This document shows, one piece after another, positions 13,201 to 34,138 of a stretch of DNA of 64,000 bases. The stretch covers positions 31,476,261 to 31,540,260 of the forward strand of contig NC_132878.1 of NCBI RefSeq assembly GCF_030463535.1. Reading direction: 5' to 3'. The notes beneath the pieces are model-generated. The model was not told the DNA's origin, searched no databases, and worked only from the letters and a program-made list of their open reading frames with translations. The DNA is from Salminus brasiliensis (lineage: Eukaryota; Chordata; Actinopteri; Characiformes; Bryconidae). The number at the start of each line of letters is the position of its first letter. Position 1 is the first letter of the stretch. The position numbers were made by a program, and so were the translations under genes.

Positions 13201-13641
13201 CAAGCCATAAAAAACACACATTTTCTCCTATACAGAGCCACGAAGTTGTCAGGTTGTCAGCCAGGGCTCACTAAAAAAATTTCTTTAAGAACTACGGATA
13301 GCCTCAGTTCAGCAATGCTGAGCATTAAAGGGATATTTTATAGAAATAATTGAACGTACTCTATTTCCTTCTTTTTCCTACAAATGTAGTTGGTCTGCCA
13401 AAAAAAAGATTTTTACAGTTTGCTTCTGGAGATAAGAGGCTAATGGAGCTAACCAGTAATTAAAATTACCACTAATTAGCATGCTAAATAAGTAACATCA
13501 CATAGTTATAAATAAATATGGACTAAATTACATCACAAAATATTTTTGTTTTATCTTTGTTATGCTAAATCTTAATATTAAAACAGTTTGTCCCTGCTCT
13601 TTTCCCCCCTTACAGTTGAAGGACATCCACCATCCTCCTGA
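7262..13641 (+). CDS. efhc1: EFHC1 (myoclonin-1), DM10-domain axonemal microtubule protein
   Basis: Coding exons: 7262-7324, 8641-8862, 9207-9494, 9653-9802, 10037-10229, 10834-11060, 11433-11573, 11742-11955, 12863-13042 and a short last exon 13616-13641. All junctions are GT-AG and in phase, giving 567 residues. EFHC1 is an inner-junction protein of ciliary doublet microtubules. Recognisable blocks include [10 protein letters not shown] at the N-terminus, [11 protein letters not shown], and three DM10 domains at about residues 95-195, 240-360 and 420-530. Each carries a variant of RFYxxxxxD, YYLxDD and NSGxxxG. The human protein is 640 residues with a C-terminal EF-hand. Here exon 9 splices to an exon that adds eight residues and stops, and no EF-hand exon was seen before 16.9 kb. 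EFHC2 was rejected because the N-terminus and DM10 blocks match EFHC1. tram2 follows, as in human 6p12. Confidence 0.93.
7665..8360. mobile_element. Fold-back (inverted-repeat) element in efhc1 intron 1
   Basis: The left arm (about 7665-7920) and right arm (about 8120-8360) are imperfect reverse complements over roughly 240-250 bases. Examples are GAAATTTGGTCATTACTGTA against TACAGTAATGACCAAATTTC, and ATCAGGATATCTCACCACC against the block ending GTGAGATATCCTG. The centre (about 7920-8120) resembles the interspersed repeat at 33656-33905. No transposase frame is present, so this is a non-autonomous element or an inverted duplication. Confidence 0.75.
10440..10810 (+). mobile_element. Decayed Tc1/mariner transposase fragment in efhc1 intron 5
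   Basis: The plus-strand translation gives [14 protein letters not shown], a stop codon, then [15 protein letters not shown]. This matches the Tc1-family catalytic core around the first Asp (usual form FWxxVLWxDE..KxELFG). The Trp codon is a stop (TAG) and the Asp codon now reads Glu. Both ends are ill-defined. It is a dead relic in the same orientation as efhc1. Confidence 0.65.
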
Positions 13642-13747
13642 ACTTTCAGACCGCTCCTGTACCAGAAACGCCCATTTCCATTTTCCTACAGATAAAGATT
13701 CAGCCCTTTCTATTCTCTGTTCTTGTGAAGTGTCTCCTTTGGACATG

Positions 13748-13942
13748 TATTATTTGGCTGATGCTCTTATCCAGAGTGTCTTCCTTTTGAAAACTGTTAG
13801 GCACAAGTAGGTGACTGTAGTATTAGGAGTCTTGTCCAAAGACCCATATTGGTGTAACGTGCTGTGCTTGCTTGACCAGGAAGTCAAAACCTAGTCGGTT
13901 AAGGAAGGGTGTTGTGTTATCCACTAAACTACACCAACATCA
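13748..13942 (-). repeat. SINE copy, minus orientation
   Basis: The segment starts with the common fish SINE tail read in reverse (TTTGGCTGATGCTCTTATCC) and ends in a tRNA-like head in reverse (CCACTAAACTACACCAACAT). It lies downstream of the efhc1 stop. A similar inverted copy occurs at 39668-39843; plus copies are at 21354-21560 and 22456-22858. Confidence 0.6.
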
Positions 13943-14735
13943 CTTTCAACAACATTACCCCCCTTCATTATTACCAGTATAACCCTACAGTATGCCTACT
14001 ATACTCTTTGCTATTCTGAGGCGTATAATGATGGTATGGGGTGCAAGCCTGTTGGAATGCACCCATCAACTCATCTCATTGTGAAATCAGTGCCGGCATG
14101 CAGAACTGTTCTCTTTGACACAAGAATATTCGCACCACAATTTGTCAAAAAAGAATCAATATTTATAAAGCATGTTCATGTACATTCACATAATCTGCAA
14201 ACATATAAAGCATTGTAGTAGAAACTCCATTAACCATTATACATTACAGAATCTGTGCAACCAGACATTATAGCTCTGCAAGTGAGTGTGTATTCATGCA
14301 GGGGTGCGTGTGTTTCTGTGTGCATGTGTGTGTTCATCAACGGCCTCAATCAGGTGCAGAACATAAAGCCCAGGGCGGGCCAAGATATGGCCCGACAGTA
14401 AACTCTATACAGTTCATAAGTACTACGACAAAACATACTTGCTCTAGTAAACACTTACATGAAAGTATCATAGTGCCAGAGGGGGTAAACAAACATGGAG
14501 GTTTGTGGTTCTAGGTCTGATGATGTGTTTTAAGAAACTGGCCCTTTAACAAAGTTGTAAACTCCTGCCTTACAGTCTGCTTTTACCTTCACAACAGGAA
14601 AATCAGCTCATTGTTCATATTCCAGCGAATCCAGACCACAGCAAACTAACCAGGGCAGGGATGTGCCAAAATCATCATAGATGCCCTAGTGTCAATTTTG
14701 AGCACTTTAAACATTGGAGTAGGGCTGCTGCTGTA

Positions 14736-15010
14736 CTGATACAAGACAAGTCAGATGTTTGGACGCACCTACTGGAAAAGAATAAAGGTCTTTGCTTATT
14801 TTACCATTTTTAACATTTTAGAACAACAGTGAATGGAATTATGCTGTAACCAGAAACATCCCAACTATCTGCTGTTTAAGAATCTTAAGTTGCTCCCCTT
14901 GGTGCAGCTCTGCACGCTCTTGCTGTTCTCTTAAGCAGCTTCAGGAGGAGCCTGGAACGCTTTTGTAACAGGACTACAGAAAGTGCATGTCCTTGTATTC
15001 TGAAAATACA
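14736..15010. mobile_element. Tc1-like element relic
   Basis: It begins with GTCAGATGTTTGGACGCACC and continues through AGAATCTTAAGTTGCTCC to a block containing CACGCTCTTGCTGTTCTCTT and GAGCCTGGAACGCTTTTGTA. This order is the antisense 3' part of fish Tc1-type elements (terminal repeat, then the transposase C-terminus). A related block is at 36820-36920. No intact frame remains. Confidence 0.5.
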
Positions 15011-16977
15011 TTTTTTTTTTATAGGTAAATGAATTTTCTTTTTAGCTGAAGTGTTACATAGGCATCAACTTCACCATTTATTTATTTACCCAAGAACCTC
15101 ACTTATAAGCAGCTAGCCATAAAACCTTTAGATTAAAATGCCTCTGACTCGTTCTGTACATATGGCATATGTACAGTACTGTGGAAAAAGTCTTAAGCCT
15201 CTTAGACAATCATCTGTAAAGCTATTCATCTGCTACACGCATTTCAGTGTAAAGGGCAGGATTTCCAGTTCCCATCCATGGTTTATCCAATCAGACCTTT
15301 CATTAAAGTAAATCTGGTGAGCTGCTAAACTGTACAGATCCTTACAGTTACTGGATTCATACAGTTCAGCAACCAAATCCTTTGCTCCACTAAGTATGTA
15401 TTGTATATGTGATAAAAAAAATGAATTATGTAATGCTGAGTTATACATAATTTCTGTAATTGCCCAAGACATCTTCACAGTACTGTATATATACTATATA
15501 TACCGATATAAACTTTTGAGGCTGATACAAATATCGATTTTAGGAGGTTCAAATTTTGGATTAAAAAAACAAAAAAATATTGGCCAAAAAGAGTTGAAAA
15601 TTAATCGGTGCATTATCAACATTTTTCCCCACTGCTGATTCTGATAAAACCATGGTTCATCAACACTGTCCAAGACTATCTGCCAACCAACACACTGGTC
15701 AGCAAATTTATGATGTTCACAAACTTTACTTTACTAGACACCAGGACTATTTTTCTTTTAAATCTGGTTTCTCCATAATGGCGATTATACACTCCTATTG
15801 CTTAGGTCACAGACATAGGCAGAGAGCATGATTGGGACAAACCCATGATATGCAGCTCTTAAGATTCGGCCCTTTGTTGTTTTTGTAAGCGATAGTTTGC
15901 CATAAAATACAATTTACACAATTGTCCCCCCCCTCCCTTCCCCTAAACATAGTCAGTCAGCCAAGGCATGTTTGGTGTCCAAACTTTACTTCTTTAGTTT
16001 TAGCAACAAGGTTAAAGTAGCTAATTAGTAACGAAAGGCTTACTACTAGCAATATTATGCTTAAGGCCGCGTTCAGTACAAAAAGGTATTTAATGAATTG
16101 TTTTACCATTGATTCCCATCACTAAACACAATGCTTGGGACAGCAGACACCAATGAATGACGGCGCAGGTCAGATATTTTACATAATAAACCACCATTTG
16201 TAGTACTTTTGTGTTAGCCAATAGGAAATGGTATGGGCAGGCTTCTAAATCACTGCCGTCAGCTCACATCCAGAGCCGCACAATCCATTTCTGAATACAG
16301 AATGAAAGCAGCTGGTTTAAGCTGATTAAAAATCAGAAATGTTTTTTTTTTGCTTCCAATGACCAGCAACCTTGACCTCCACACGCCCACAACAAGCCAG
16401 CGACAGATGTAAAAAATCTTATGAACTCAGCCTAAATCTTCACTAACTACGCATGTCAAATGGTTTCGGACACTGTACAATACACTGAATTGTCTAGACC
16501 CTGACTAAAGCAGAGCTAGGAACAGCTTGGCTGACTGGGGTAAGAGGAAAATTGTTTAAATGATGTTTTGGCCAAACTATTGCTCTAACATTCACACATT
16601 GGGGCTGACCTGTACTCTGGGGGTCCTTCCTAGGCCACTTTAGCGCCTTTTAGCACCTCCCCAGGGCAGGCCAGTGATACAGTACTGATTGAGGAAACAA
16701 TTAAAGGCAATGATGGCTTGATGGGTGGAGGGAATGGAAAAAATGTAAAAAAGAAAAAAAAAAATGTTTAAAGAATGTTTAAGAAAAATGTAACAAATAC
16801 TGATAATGATGTAGAAATGAATGAAAAGAAAGGATGATGGTCTTCCAAGGGTGCTGATATAAATATGATGGTCCTGTATGGAATGTCAAACCACCCTCAG
16901 TCTCTGAAGATCATAGAAGGAAGCAGTGTCTTGTTCCTGTCTCTTGTGGCAAGGCCAGCCCTAAGAAGGGGGCGGGG

Positions 16978-26910
<9,933 letters not shown>

Positions 26911-27060
26911 TTCATAAGTTCCAGTTTTTTCTTTACTTTCCCCCTCCTCCGTCCTTCTCCAAAACTTTACTGTCTGCTAGGAACTTTCTGAGCCCTCTGC
27001 GCATGCGCGTCTCTTAAAGGGAGCGTTTTAGACATTCCTGATTTGAAGGCGACGTAAGAG
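26911..27060 (-). promoter_or_regulatory. Presumed tram2 promoter and 5'UTR
   Basis: The sequence just upstream of the tram2 start codon has CpG-containing segments such as GCGCATGCGCGTCTC (26999-27013), which contains the palindrome GCGCATGCGC, an NRF1-like site. No TATA box is evident. This is inferred from position and composition only. Confidence 0.4.
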
Positions 27061-27560
27061 GAAGTGGAGGCCAGTCAAATGCTGCTGGCCTCTCACACAC
27101 CATTCATCCACCCACATCACAACAACCCACATCAATTATGGCAGATAATAGGCAAATAAAACGAGCTGCTGATTTGAATGTGACATGTGACATTTTAACA
27201 TGAATCGAGTTAATGGCTCTCACAGGTCACGTCCTGGAGGACTGACATCCAGCACAGCTTGTTGCTATACCTGCTAAAACACACTCAAATAAACCTGGTT
27301 GTGCACCAGGAGTGTGTTTCAGTAGTACCAAACACAAGCCCCCTCACACCCCACCACCCCACACCCCCTTGGGAGCACAGTTAAGCCTCAGTGATTAGGC
27401 CTACCTGGTGTTCACTGCATTTTCTCTGTAAGAAATAAGAACTATGGAGCTGTTGACTATTGTACAATGCTGTTGACCATTCTTGACCTTCTTCTGATGA
27501 AGGTCATATTCGTGCAGCTGCACGTAGTAGAACTGTGCACAACCACTCTGGAGAGTCAAA

Positions 27561-28121
27561 GGGCTCTATCCTACAGCCTGCGCAAGGCGCGTCACGATGC
27601 TCATTCTCATGCCTTCCGCCTGCACTGTTTAAATAGCAACGGTGCTTGCGAATACATCTATGCCGATGAGCATGGTGGTCTGGAAATGAGGTGCGTTCAG
27701 GTCAATTTCTGGCATTTTGCTATTATGGCAACAGAAAACACATGAGTGCCACTGACTGAAAACAACTTAGGCAGACATCATCAGTCAGACGTCTAGTATC
27801 TAGACGTATCTAGGCAGTGAATTGTCAACACAGGCGCGTGCCCAACGAGTGTACACCACGGCTTTGCACCACTGAAATAGCAATCCGCCAAAGTCAGACC
27901 GCAACTGTCTTTTAAGGGAATGGCGAGTGACACGCTGATTGGTTTATTGCACATTACGGCCAAAACACACCCATGATTAATTAAGAGACTTAGTGTATGC
28001 ACTCAAGCGCAAGACGTTCTTTTTTCCATCGTTACGATAACAATGACACACCGACACGCCCTAAATCAAGCTGCATGATGTGTGGTTGACGGCTTGCCAA
28101 AAGATCGCCAGAATAGGGCCC
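27561..28121. mobile_element. Non-autonomous element with GGGCYCTAT termini
   Basis: It starts GGGCTCTATCCTACAGCC and ends CGCCAGAATAGGGCCC, whose reverse complement is GGGCCCTATTCTGGCG. The terminal inverted repeat is therefore about 12-18 bp with mismatches. The interior is GC-richer than the surroundings and has no transposase frame. It resembles the widespread MITEs that start GGGCCCTATTTT; that family link is from general knowledge. Confidence 0.55.
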
Positions 28122-28479
28122 ATGGTCGTTTGCAGTCAAATAGGGTGGGTTTGACTGGCTTTTTTCTAGCAGTTATCTCGGAAGGTTTTCTTGGTCTTGG
28201 TCAGCTTGACCTCCACTGCTCCTGTTAACTGCCATTTTTAAATTACACTACAAACCAAAGAAAGCACTACCTGAAACCGCTTCGCTTTGCTGTGCTGGGC
28301 AGCTGATATGTTTGGAGAAAATATGAGGAGTCAGAGTAAAGTCAAGATTTGAAATTGGCATCATGTGGCTTTTCTTAATGATGGCTGTAAACAAGCCATT
28401 GACCTCACAAGCTAATTAAGGGCTGAGACCTGAGATCTGAAAGCTCATATTTCTTGAAGCGCCCAAATTTGTGTGCATC

Positions 28480-28676
28480 ACTTTTGTCTTTTGTTCACTT
28501 TAAAATTGTACAAAACAAAAATAATACCCTAGTCTTACCTTTAATGTTGACGTAGAATTCATCTTGAACTTTATACCTCTCGGGAATCAGATCACTGATT
28601 TTACTTTTACTTACTTCACTGTTCACAGGAACAGAAATTGTGACCAGGGGGGGCCAAACTTTTGCATGCCACTGTA
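28480..28676. mobile_element. Tc1/mariner-type terminal fragment
   Basis: It ends with CCAAACTTTTGCATGCCACT followed by GTA, the standard end of a class of vertebrate Tc1/mariner elements (the inverse reads TACAGTGGCATGCAAAAGTT). The other end is not obvious, so it is scored as a fragment. Confidence 0.55.
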
Positions 28677-30245
28677 TACCTAATAAAGATGTCCACAATA
28701 CAAAATGAATTTCAAATAAATAAACAAATTAGAAAGACCAAAAGGAGAGACAATGACACATTGTGGGTTGGACACTCTTATTTAATGTTGAAAATCAATT
28801 CACGAAGCTCCTACAGTAACCAACAAATGGATGTTTAACACAGAAATATTACTTAACCTCCATTGTTTAGTTTGTATTCCTTAAGCTACCATTACTATAA
28901 AACTGCATGCAAATAATTACTGATTATTAAATGTCATTGTATGCATATGTTCATCAAACCTTTTTTTGTCTTTTTCAAAATCCCTGATTAGAGGGAAAGA
29001 AAAAAACAGCAACAGTAGCTGGTCAAAAGTCACGCCAGTTTCCACATATTTACACACAGATGTGATATGGGGCACAGCTGTACATTCCTGCATTGTGTAG
29101 TCCTTGAGTTTCTGTAAAAATCATATAAAGCAGAAAATGTTGTACAAAGAATATGCTATATATTATTATCATCATGTTCTTACTTCGTCTTTTGCCAAAC
29201 ATATAGAAACTGTACAGCTCTGTACAACAGTAAAGGACAGACTATTAACACAGGTAACATCGGTGAGTCTGAGTGTGTGCAAGAAAATAGATACGGACTG
29301 AAAGCCATAGGAAAAGAAATATGTGTAAAACAATAAATTGTAAATCTACTGCCATTCACCTCTGCCTTTGGGTCTTAGTAACAGGGCAGCCAATCTGAGT
29401 TACCTGAATTATTAAATGCTTTCTGCAGTCCAATCAAAATTTCCCTGATGTATAGCATGCCCTAATGTACATGGTCCAATCACAGTTCTTTTAACTGATC
29501 AACCTACGCTCCGCCCACAAATTGGTTCTTTTGAAGTTACTGTTACTAGGCTGGACAAGCTTTACATAACTTTGTTAATAATCCCATTTGAACCAAGAAA
29601 GAAATAATAATCATGTTTCTTTGACTGCTACACAGTTGTAGCTATGCTAACCACAATGATGAATTTGTCACCATGCTAATGTTAGCTTGATCACACTAAA
29701 ATGTGACCTTTCGACACACAAAATAAATAAAAAGAGGCTGAAAAGCCTTAAAGCTTGTCCGACCTAACAACAGTTGCAATCAAAGCAAATGCAAAATTAC
29801 AGCGTGCTTTTTGCAGTTCAATCAGTGTTTTCCGTAATAAACATGTGCACTCATTGGTCAAAAAGAAAATAAGGCTTTTATCACTCAGGCCTCTACCCGA
29901 GACTTCACTCCAGCTCAGAAAATCTAGGCCATTTGAGAGAAATATTGCAGTGTTGAACAAGTGATTATTTTTAAATAATACTTCTCAATGGCCATGTCAG
30001 GCATTTTCATTTCTTTACACTTTTTACACTTTTGCACTCTAGAATTTCCTGGCAAAATGATCCAAACCTGAGAAAGGTCCACTGCTTGTTGTCCACTGCA
30101 GCTCAATGAACTACTAACAGGTGTACAAATACACATTTACAGCAAGCGATTATAGCCCTGTATTACTGGTTTACCTACGCTAATTTTGCATGTAAGAATT
30201 AAAGAGCATGTACAGTAAAATAAACCTGCATATAAGCCTGAAATA

Positions 30246-31107
30246 CACTACTGGTCAAAAGTTATAGGGCACTACCTTGGAAACAGTTTTATATTTTTAT
30301 AATTATTTTTATTTGAACCATCTATTGGCTCACACTGGCTACTGATTAAGTCATTACAAAGCAATTGCTGAATAGTTCATAGTAGCGTCTTAAAGATCTA
30401 CAGTAGTTACTGAATAATTCATAATGGATGGTAGTTTTTCAGTTATATATCTATATATCTATTTTTCATTATAGTGGTTATGGAATATTTTATTATAAAT
30501 TAATGATGTACAGTAGTGCTGAATAATGCATTGTAGTTACATTTACAGTAGCTACTAAATGTATAGTAATTAGAAAAGCTATACATAGTAGTTTATTAAT
30601 AATCTTATAGTAGCTACAGCTACAAAAAAGTAGCTACAGCATATTATAGTATAATATAGTATTATTAATTATAGTATATTAATAGTATTAATACATTATA
30701 AGATTAATAAATTAAAGCAGTTACTAAAAATCATGGTAGTTTTAAGTAAAAACAGAGTAAGTTAGAGTATATACTAATTAATTCATATGAGTTACTGAAT
30801 ACTTTTAGTAGTTACTGAATAAAATGTCTTTAAGATGAATAACTGAATAATACACCTGTAGTTTGAAGGGGTTAACATGTACAAACCTGCGTATAATCAC
30901 TTAATACATCACTAAGTACATAATTATAGATGCACTTTTGGATGCCATGTGTTTGAAAATGATTTTTTTGCAGAAAAAAGGGAATAGTTGCACAAATAAG
31001 ACTGTAATAGGATCATTTGTTTTAAATAAAACACAATAATATAAATGTCAGTCTTAAGTTTACGTAAGTTCCAACTGGATGCTACCAAGGACTTTTGAAC
31101 AGTAGTG
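30246..31107. mobile_element. 862-bp non-autonomous inverted-repeat element (Tc1/mariner-like)
   Basis: The left end CACTACTGGTCAAAAGTTAT and the right end ACTTTTGAACAGTAGTG are inverted repeats (CACTACTG[G/T]TCAAAAGT), flanked by TA on both sides (30244-30245 and 31108-31109). The interior (about 30360-30860) is a degenerate tandem of TAGTTACTGAATAATTCATA-like units. There is no coding frame. Confidence 0.75.
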
Positions 31108-31599
31108 TAGAAAAAAAAACCAAAATACCATTAATTAATTAAAGCACCAACTTAACTCAACTTCAAGGTTTTGGATATGAAGCTAAGAAAATACAAAATC
31201 CAAAACAACATTAAAATGCTAAATTCAGTATAGAAAAAACAGATGTACTGCTATACAGATGCTATGCTCAAAATCAGATTAGTGTTTTTTTTTTGTTAAA
31301 AGTTGATTTGCTCAAGGCTGTCTCCAGAGAAAGCTCGCTGCTCCTGGATTGCTTTGACAGGTATGGCTCAGTCACCGCTACAGGGCTGCTATTTAGAGAC
31401 ACTTTTTGAAATACAGGATAAAAACAGCATCAGAGATGAGCCCCTTAGGCCGAGACTGAATCAAAAATAGCTCCCTACTTGGCGGAACTACAACAGACGC
31501 TGTGTTCGAGCTTGAGCAAAGCTAGAGCAGACGTTGCAAAAGCCATCTGCATGTTCGCGTTTCTGCACATGCAGTTTTAGAGGCATGGGATATTTTACC

Positions 31600-32229
31600 T
31601 AGTATTGCACAGATACTGATACCGCATCAGTATCGGCACCGATACTGGCACTTACACACAGTAATGGTATCGGCAATAGAGAGCACCGATACCATGAAGC
31701 TTACTGACGCCCTATTTTTGTTTGCATACTTTATGAAACCAAACGTTTAAACCAAAGCCTGTCATTAGTAATTATTAGCATTAAACAGACATTTAAGGGA
31801 ACTTTTACATTAAAACTTTCCTGTTTCCATGTGGTGTTTTTTTTGTTTGTTCTGAAACCAAAACTTGAGTTTCTTTTTTTTCCTCTGCTCTGAAATGTAA
31901 ATTGTAAAGGCTGATTAAAAAGCTGTTTGGTTGAGATTCCCTACTTGCACGTGTTTCTGCTTTGTGGCAATTAAATTTTTTTATAGCTCTGAAACTTATC
32001 AAATGTACAGTTACTCAATCAGTAAATGCTGTTCTTTCAAGCTTAGATGTTATTTGGAATAAGACATAAAAAGTACAACCTATAAAAAGTGGAACACTAT
32101 AAATATCACGATTTATTGCCATCTATTGAGTATTTAAGTCAGAGTTGGTAATGGTATCAGTACTCTGTATCAGCAGATACTTGAAAAATCTTGTATCGGG
32201 AAGCAAAAAGTGGTATCGGTGCAGCCCTA
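31600..32229. mobile_element. 630-bp hAT-like non-autonomous element
   Basis: The ends are TAGTATTGCACAGATACTGA and, read inward from the right, TAGGGCTGCACCGATACCAC. The inner flanks repeat GTATCGG motifs on both strands. Flanking 8-mers ATTTTACC and ATTTGAAC agree at 6 of 8, consistent with the 8-bp duplication of hAT insertions. There is no transposase frame. Confidence 0.65.
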
Positions 32230-32689
32230 ATTTGAACTATTACGTCCAACCAGGCGCTCTGCTGCTTGTCCGTTGATCCAGCAGAGCAGTTCTGTGAGTA
32301 ATAACTGCATGCTGTTGGTTGTAGTTCAGCACTGATTGTGTCAAACAGGCAGCGATTTCAGATTCAGTCAGACAGAAGTGAGAAACGGCCTGCGGCTTGT
32401 GCTTTTCAACCCCACCTGCAGCATGTCGATTTTTATACAGACAGAGAGATGCACAGCACACAAACATTTACTTTCAGTATTTTACAGCCACAGAACAATG
32501 GAATTTTTATAGCGTTATAAATATTATGTCATTAAACGCGATGTGCTCACGTTTATGTTTCCATGTCACTGCTTAGGGCCCAAATGCTAAAATGCTTAAT
32601 GCTTAATTTTTCACAAATTCCAAATGTTTCACCGGCTTAGCTCATGTTCAAAGCAATTGTTAAGCAAAAAGTCTGAATTTAAAAGTCTC

Positions 32690-33310
32690 CGTTCCGTCCA
32701 CTCCTATCCTGAATGTAGTCAATCAGTCAAGTCACGTTTGGTGTCTAAAGTTTTGCTTCTTATGTTTGGACTACAGCTATGAGGCTAATATAGCTAGCTA
32801 GCAAGCCAACAGGTAAAGGAAGCTTCTACCCCATTAACTAGCTAACTGCATGTCTAAATTATCACAGTTTTTTAGGTAAAAGTAGGGACACTGTATAACA
32901 CACTGTTGTTTCACACGTGCACCTGGAAAATTAGCGGCAGATAAATGAAAAGGGATTAAAGCAATGGTTTTCCCTTTTGTCCAGATGTAGTCAATCAGTG
33001 TCGACCTATTGGGTGTCCAGACTTTCTTTCTGTAATTGCGCTCTCGAGCTATGAGGCTAACAATACTAACAAACACTACAAGTCACCAACATTTTTGCCA
33101 TATAAAATCTATGCCCCTATACTTTTCTCAACCCGCAGACCAACATGAAATCTGACTTGCTGTGAAATCTGAATTCTAGAATTTGTTCGCAATGTTAGCC
33201 TTATAGCTCTTACACCAGACTTGGACACCAGACCATGTCTTGGCTTACCTCTGGGGTAAGAGGAATTTTTTTGCCAAACCATTCTTTTAAATGTTAACAC
33301 AATAGGTAGT
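32690..33310. repeat. Clustered copies of a dispersed repeat, partly inverted
   Basis: Blocks with GTAGTCAATCAGT, GGTGTC[C/T]A[A/G]A and GCTATGAGGCTAA occur at 32710-32800 and 32985-33065. An inverted version (GTTAGCCTTATAGCTCTTAC, then GGACACCAGACCATGTCTTG) lies at 33185-33290. Related copies lie at 15940-16030 (+) and 34050-34125 (-). Family not identified. Confidence 0.55.
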
Positions 33311-33655
33311 AATTTGGCTAATTCCCGGGAAAGTGTTAGGAGACTCATGAGATTAGAAGCCAATACGTTTCCGGGAAATACAATAACGTCTACAGTGGAA
33401 CATGTCTTCGAGGTATTTGTAAATAATTGAGAAATTAAGGGGTCGTTGAAGGGTTCGATAAAAGATCACCCAATTTTGCAACGTGCCAATGTTTAAGGTA
33501 ACCAGATAATGTCTCTGCTTTCGAGTGAAAAGGACTAAAGCATCACTGATGTAAAGCACCCCAAAACCTTGTGACCTCTTGTGCCGAATCTTCAGCCTGC
33601 AAAAATGAGTTACATGGCAGGCCAGGGAGGTGCTTCACATCTACGAAGTGGACCA

Positions 33656-33905
33656 AAGTACATTTACATTTATGGCATTTAGCAGACGCTCTTATCCAGA
33701 GCGACTTACAAAGTGCTTTGCTATTTACCCAAGAAAAACCTTAGCTAGTTAGAATAGACCAATAATTCAAAGGATACCTCTAAGCTTAGACATTACTAAA
33801 CACAAGACAATAAGGTGACCATAGAACTATTCGTCCAAGTACTCTCTGAAGAGGTGGATCTTCAGTCTGCGTTTGAAGACAGCGAGCGACTCGGCCGTCT
33901 TACAC
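33656..33905 (-). repeat. Interspersed repeat (SINE-type tail, inverted)
   Basis: It opens with TGGCATTTAGCAGACGCTCT followed by TATCCAGAGCGACTTAC, the inverted conserved SINE tail. It continues through CTTCAGTCTGCGTTTGAAGA. The same order occurs in the centre of the fold-back element at 7920-8120. Confidence 0.65.
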
Positions 33906-34138
33906 CACATAGCCAATTCAAACAGTAGTTTGTAAGCACTTTAGCTCATGCTTAACAATAACAGTGTGTCATACAGTGTCACAACCACATACACCACAAA
34001 CTCTGGAAAAAATTCAGACCGTAAGGTTGCTAGCAGTGTTTCTAGACATTAAATCAAGTCTAGGGGCTGATTGACTACATTGGGGAAAAGGGACACAAAG
34101 GGTTGGCAAACTATCCCTTTAAAATCTCTCCCTCTTTC

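Larger units (their letters stand above)
13650..16970. other. efhc1-tram2 intergenic region (tail to tail)
   Basis: No coding exon was found on either strand, and in particular no EF-hand-like exon. The stretch contains an inverted SINE (13748-13942), a Tc1-type relic (14736-15010) and a dispersed repeat near 15895-16030 that recurs at 32.7-34.1 kb. The part next to 16978 is probably tram2 3'UTR. Confidence 0.5.
27061..34138. other. tram2-xkr5 intergenic region, transposon-rich
   Basis: No coding exon was found in 7 kb. Recognisable pieces are a GGGCC-ended MITE-like element (27561-28121), a Tc1-type end (28480-28676), an 862-bp TA-flanked inverted-repeat element (30246-31107), a hAT-like element (31600-32229), dispersed repeat copies (32690-33310) and an inverted interspersed repeat (33656-33905). 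Roughly 28.7-30.2 kb shows nothing identifiable. The end near 34139 is probably xkr5 3'UTR. Confidence 0.5.
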
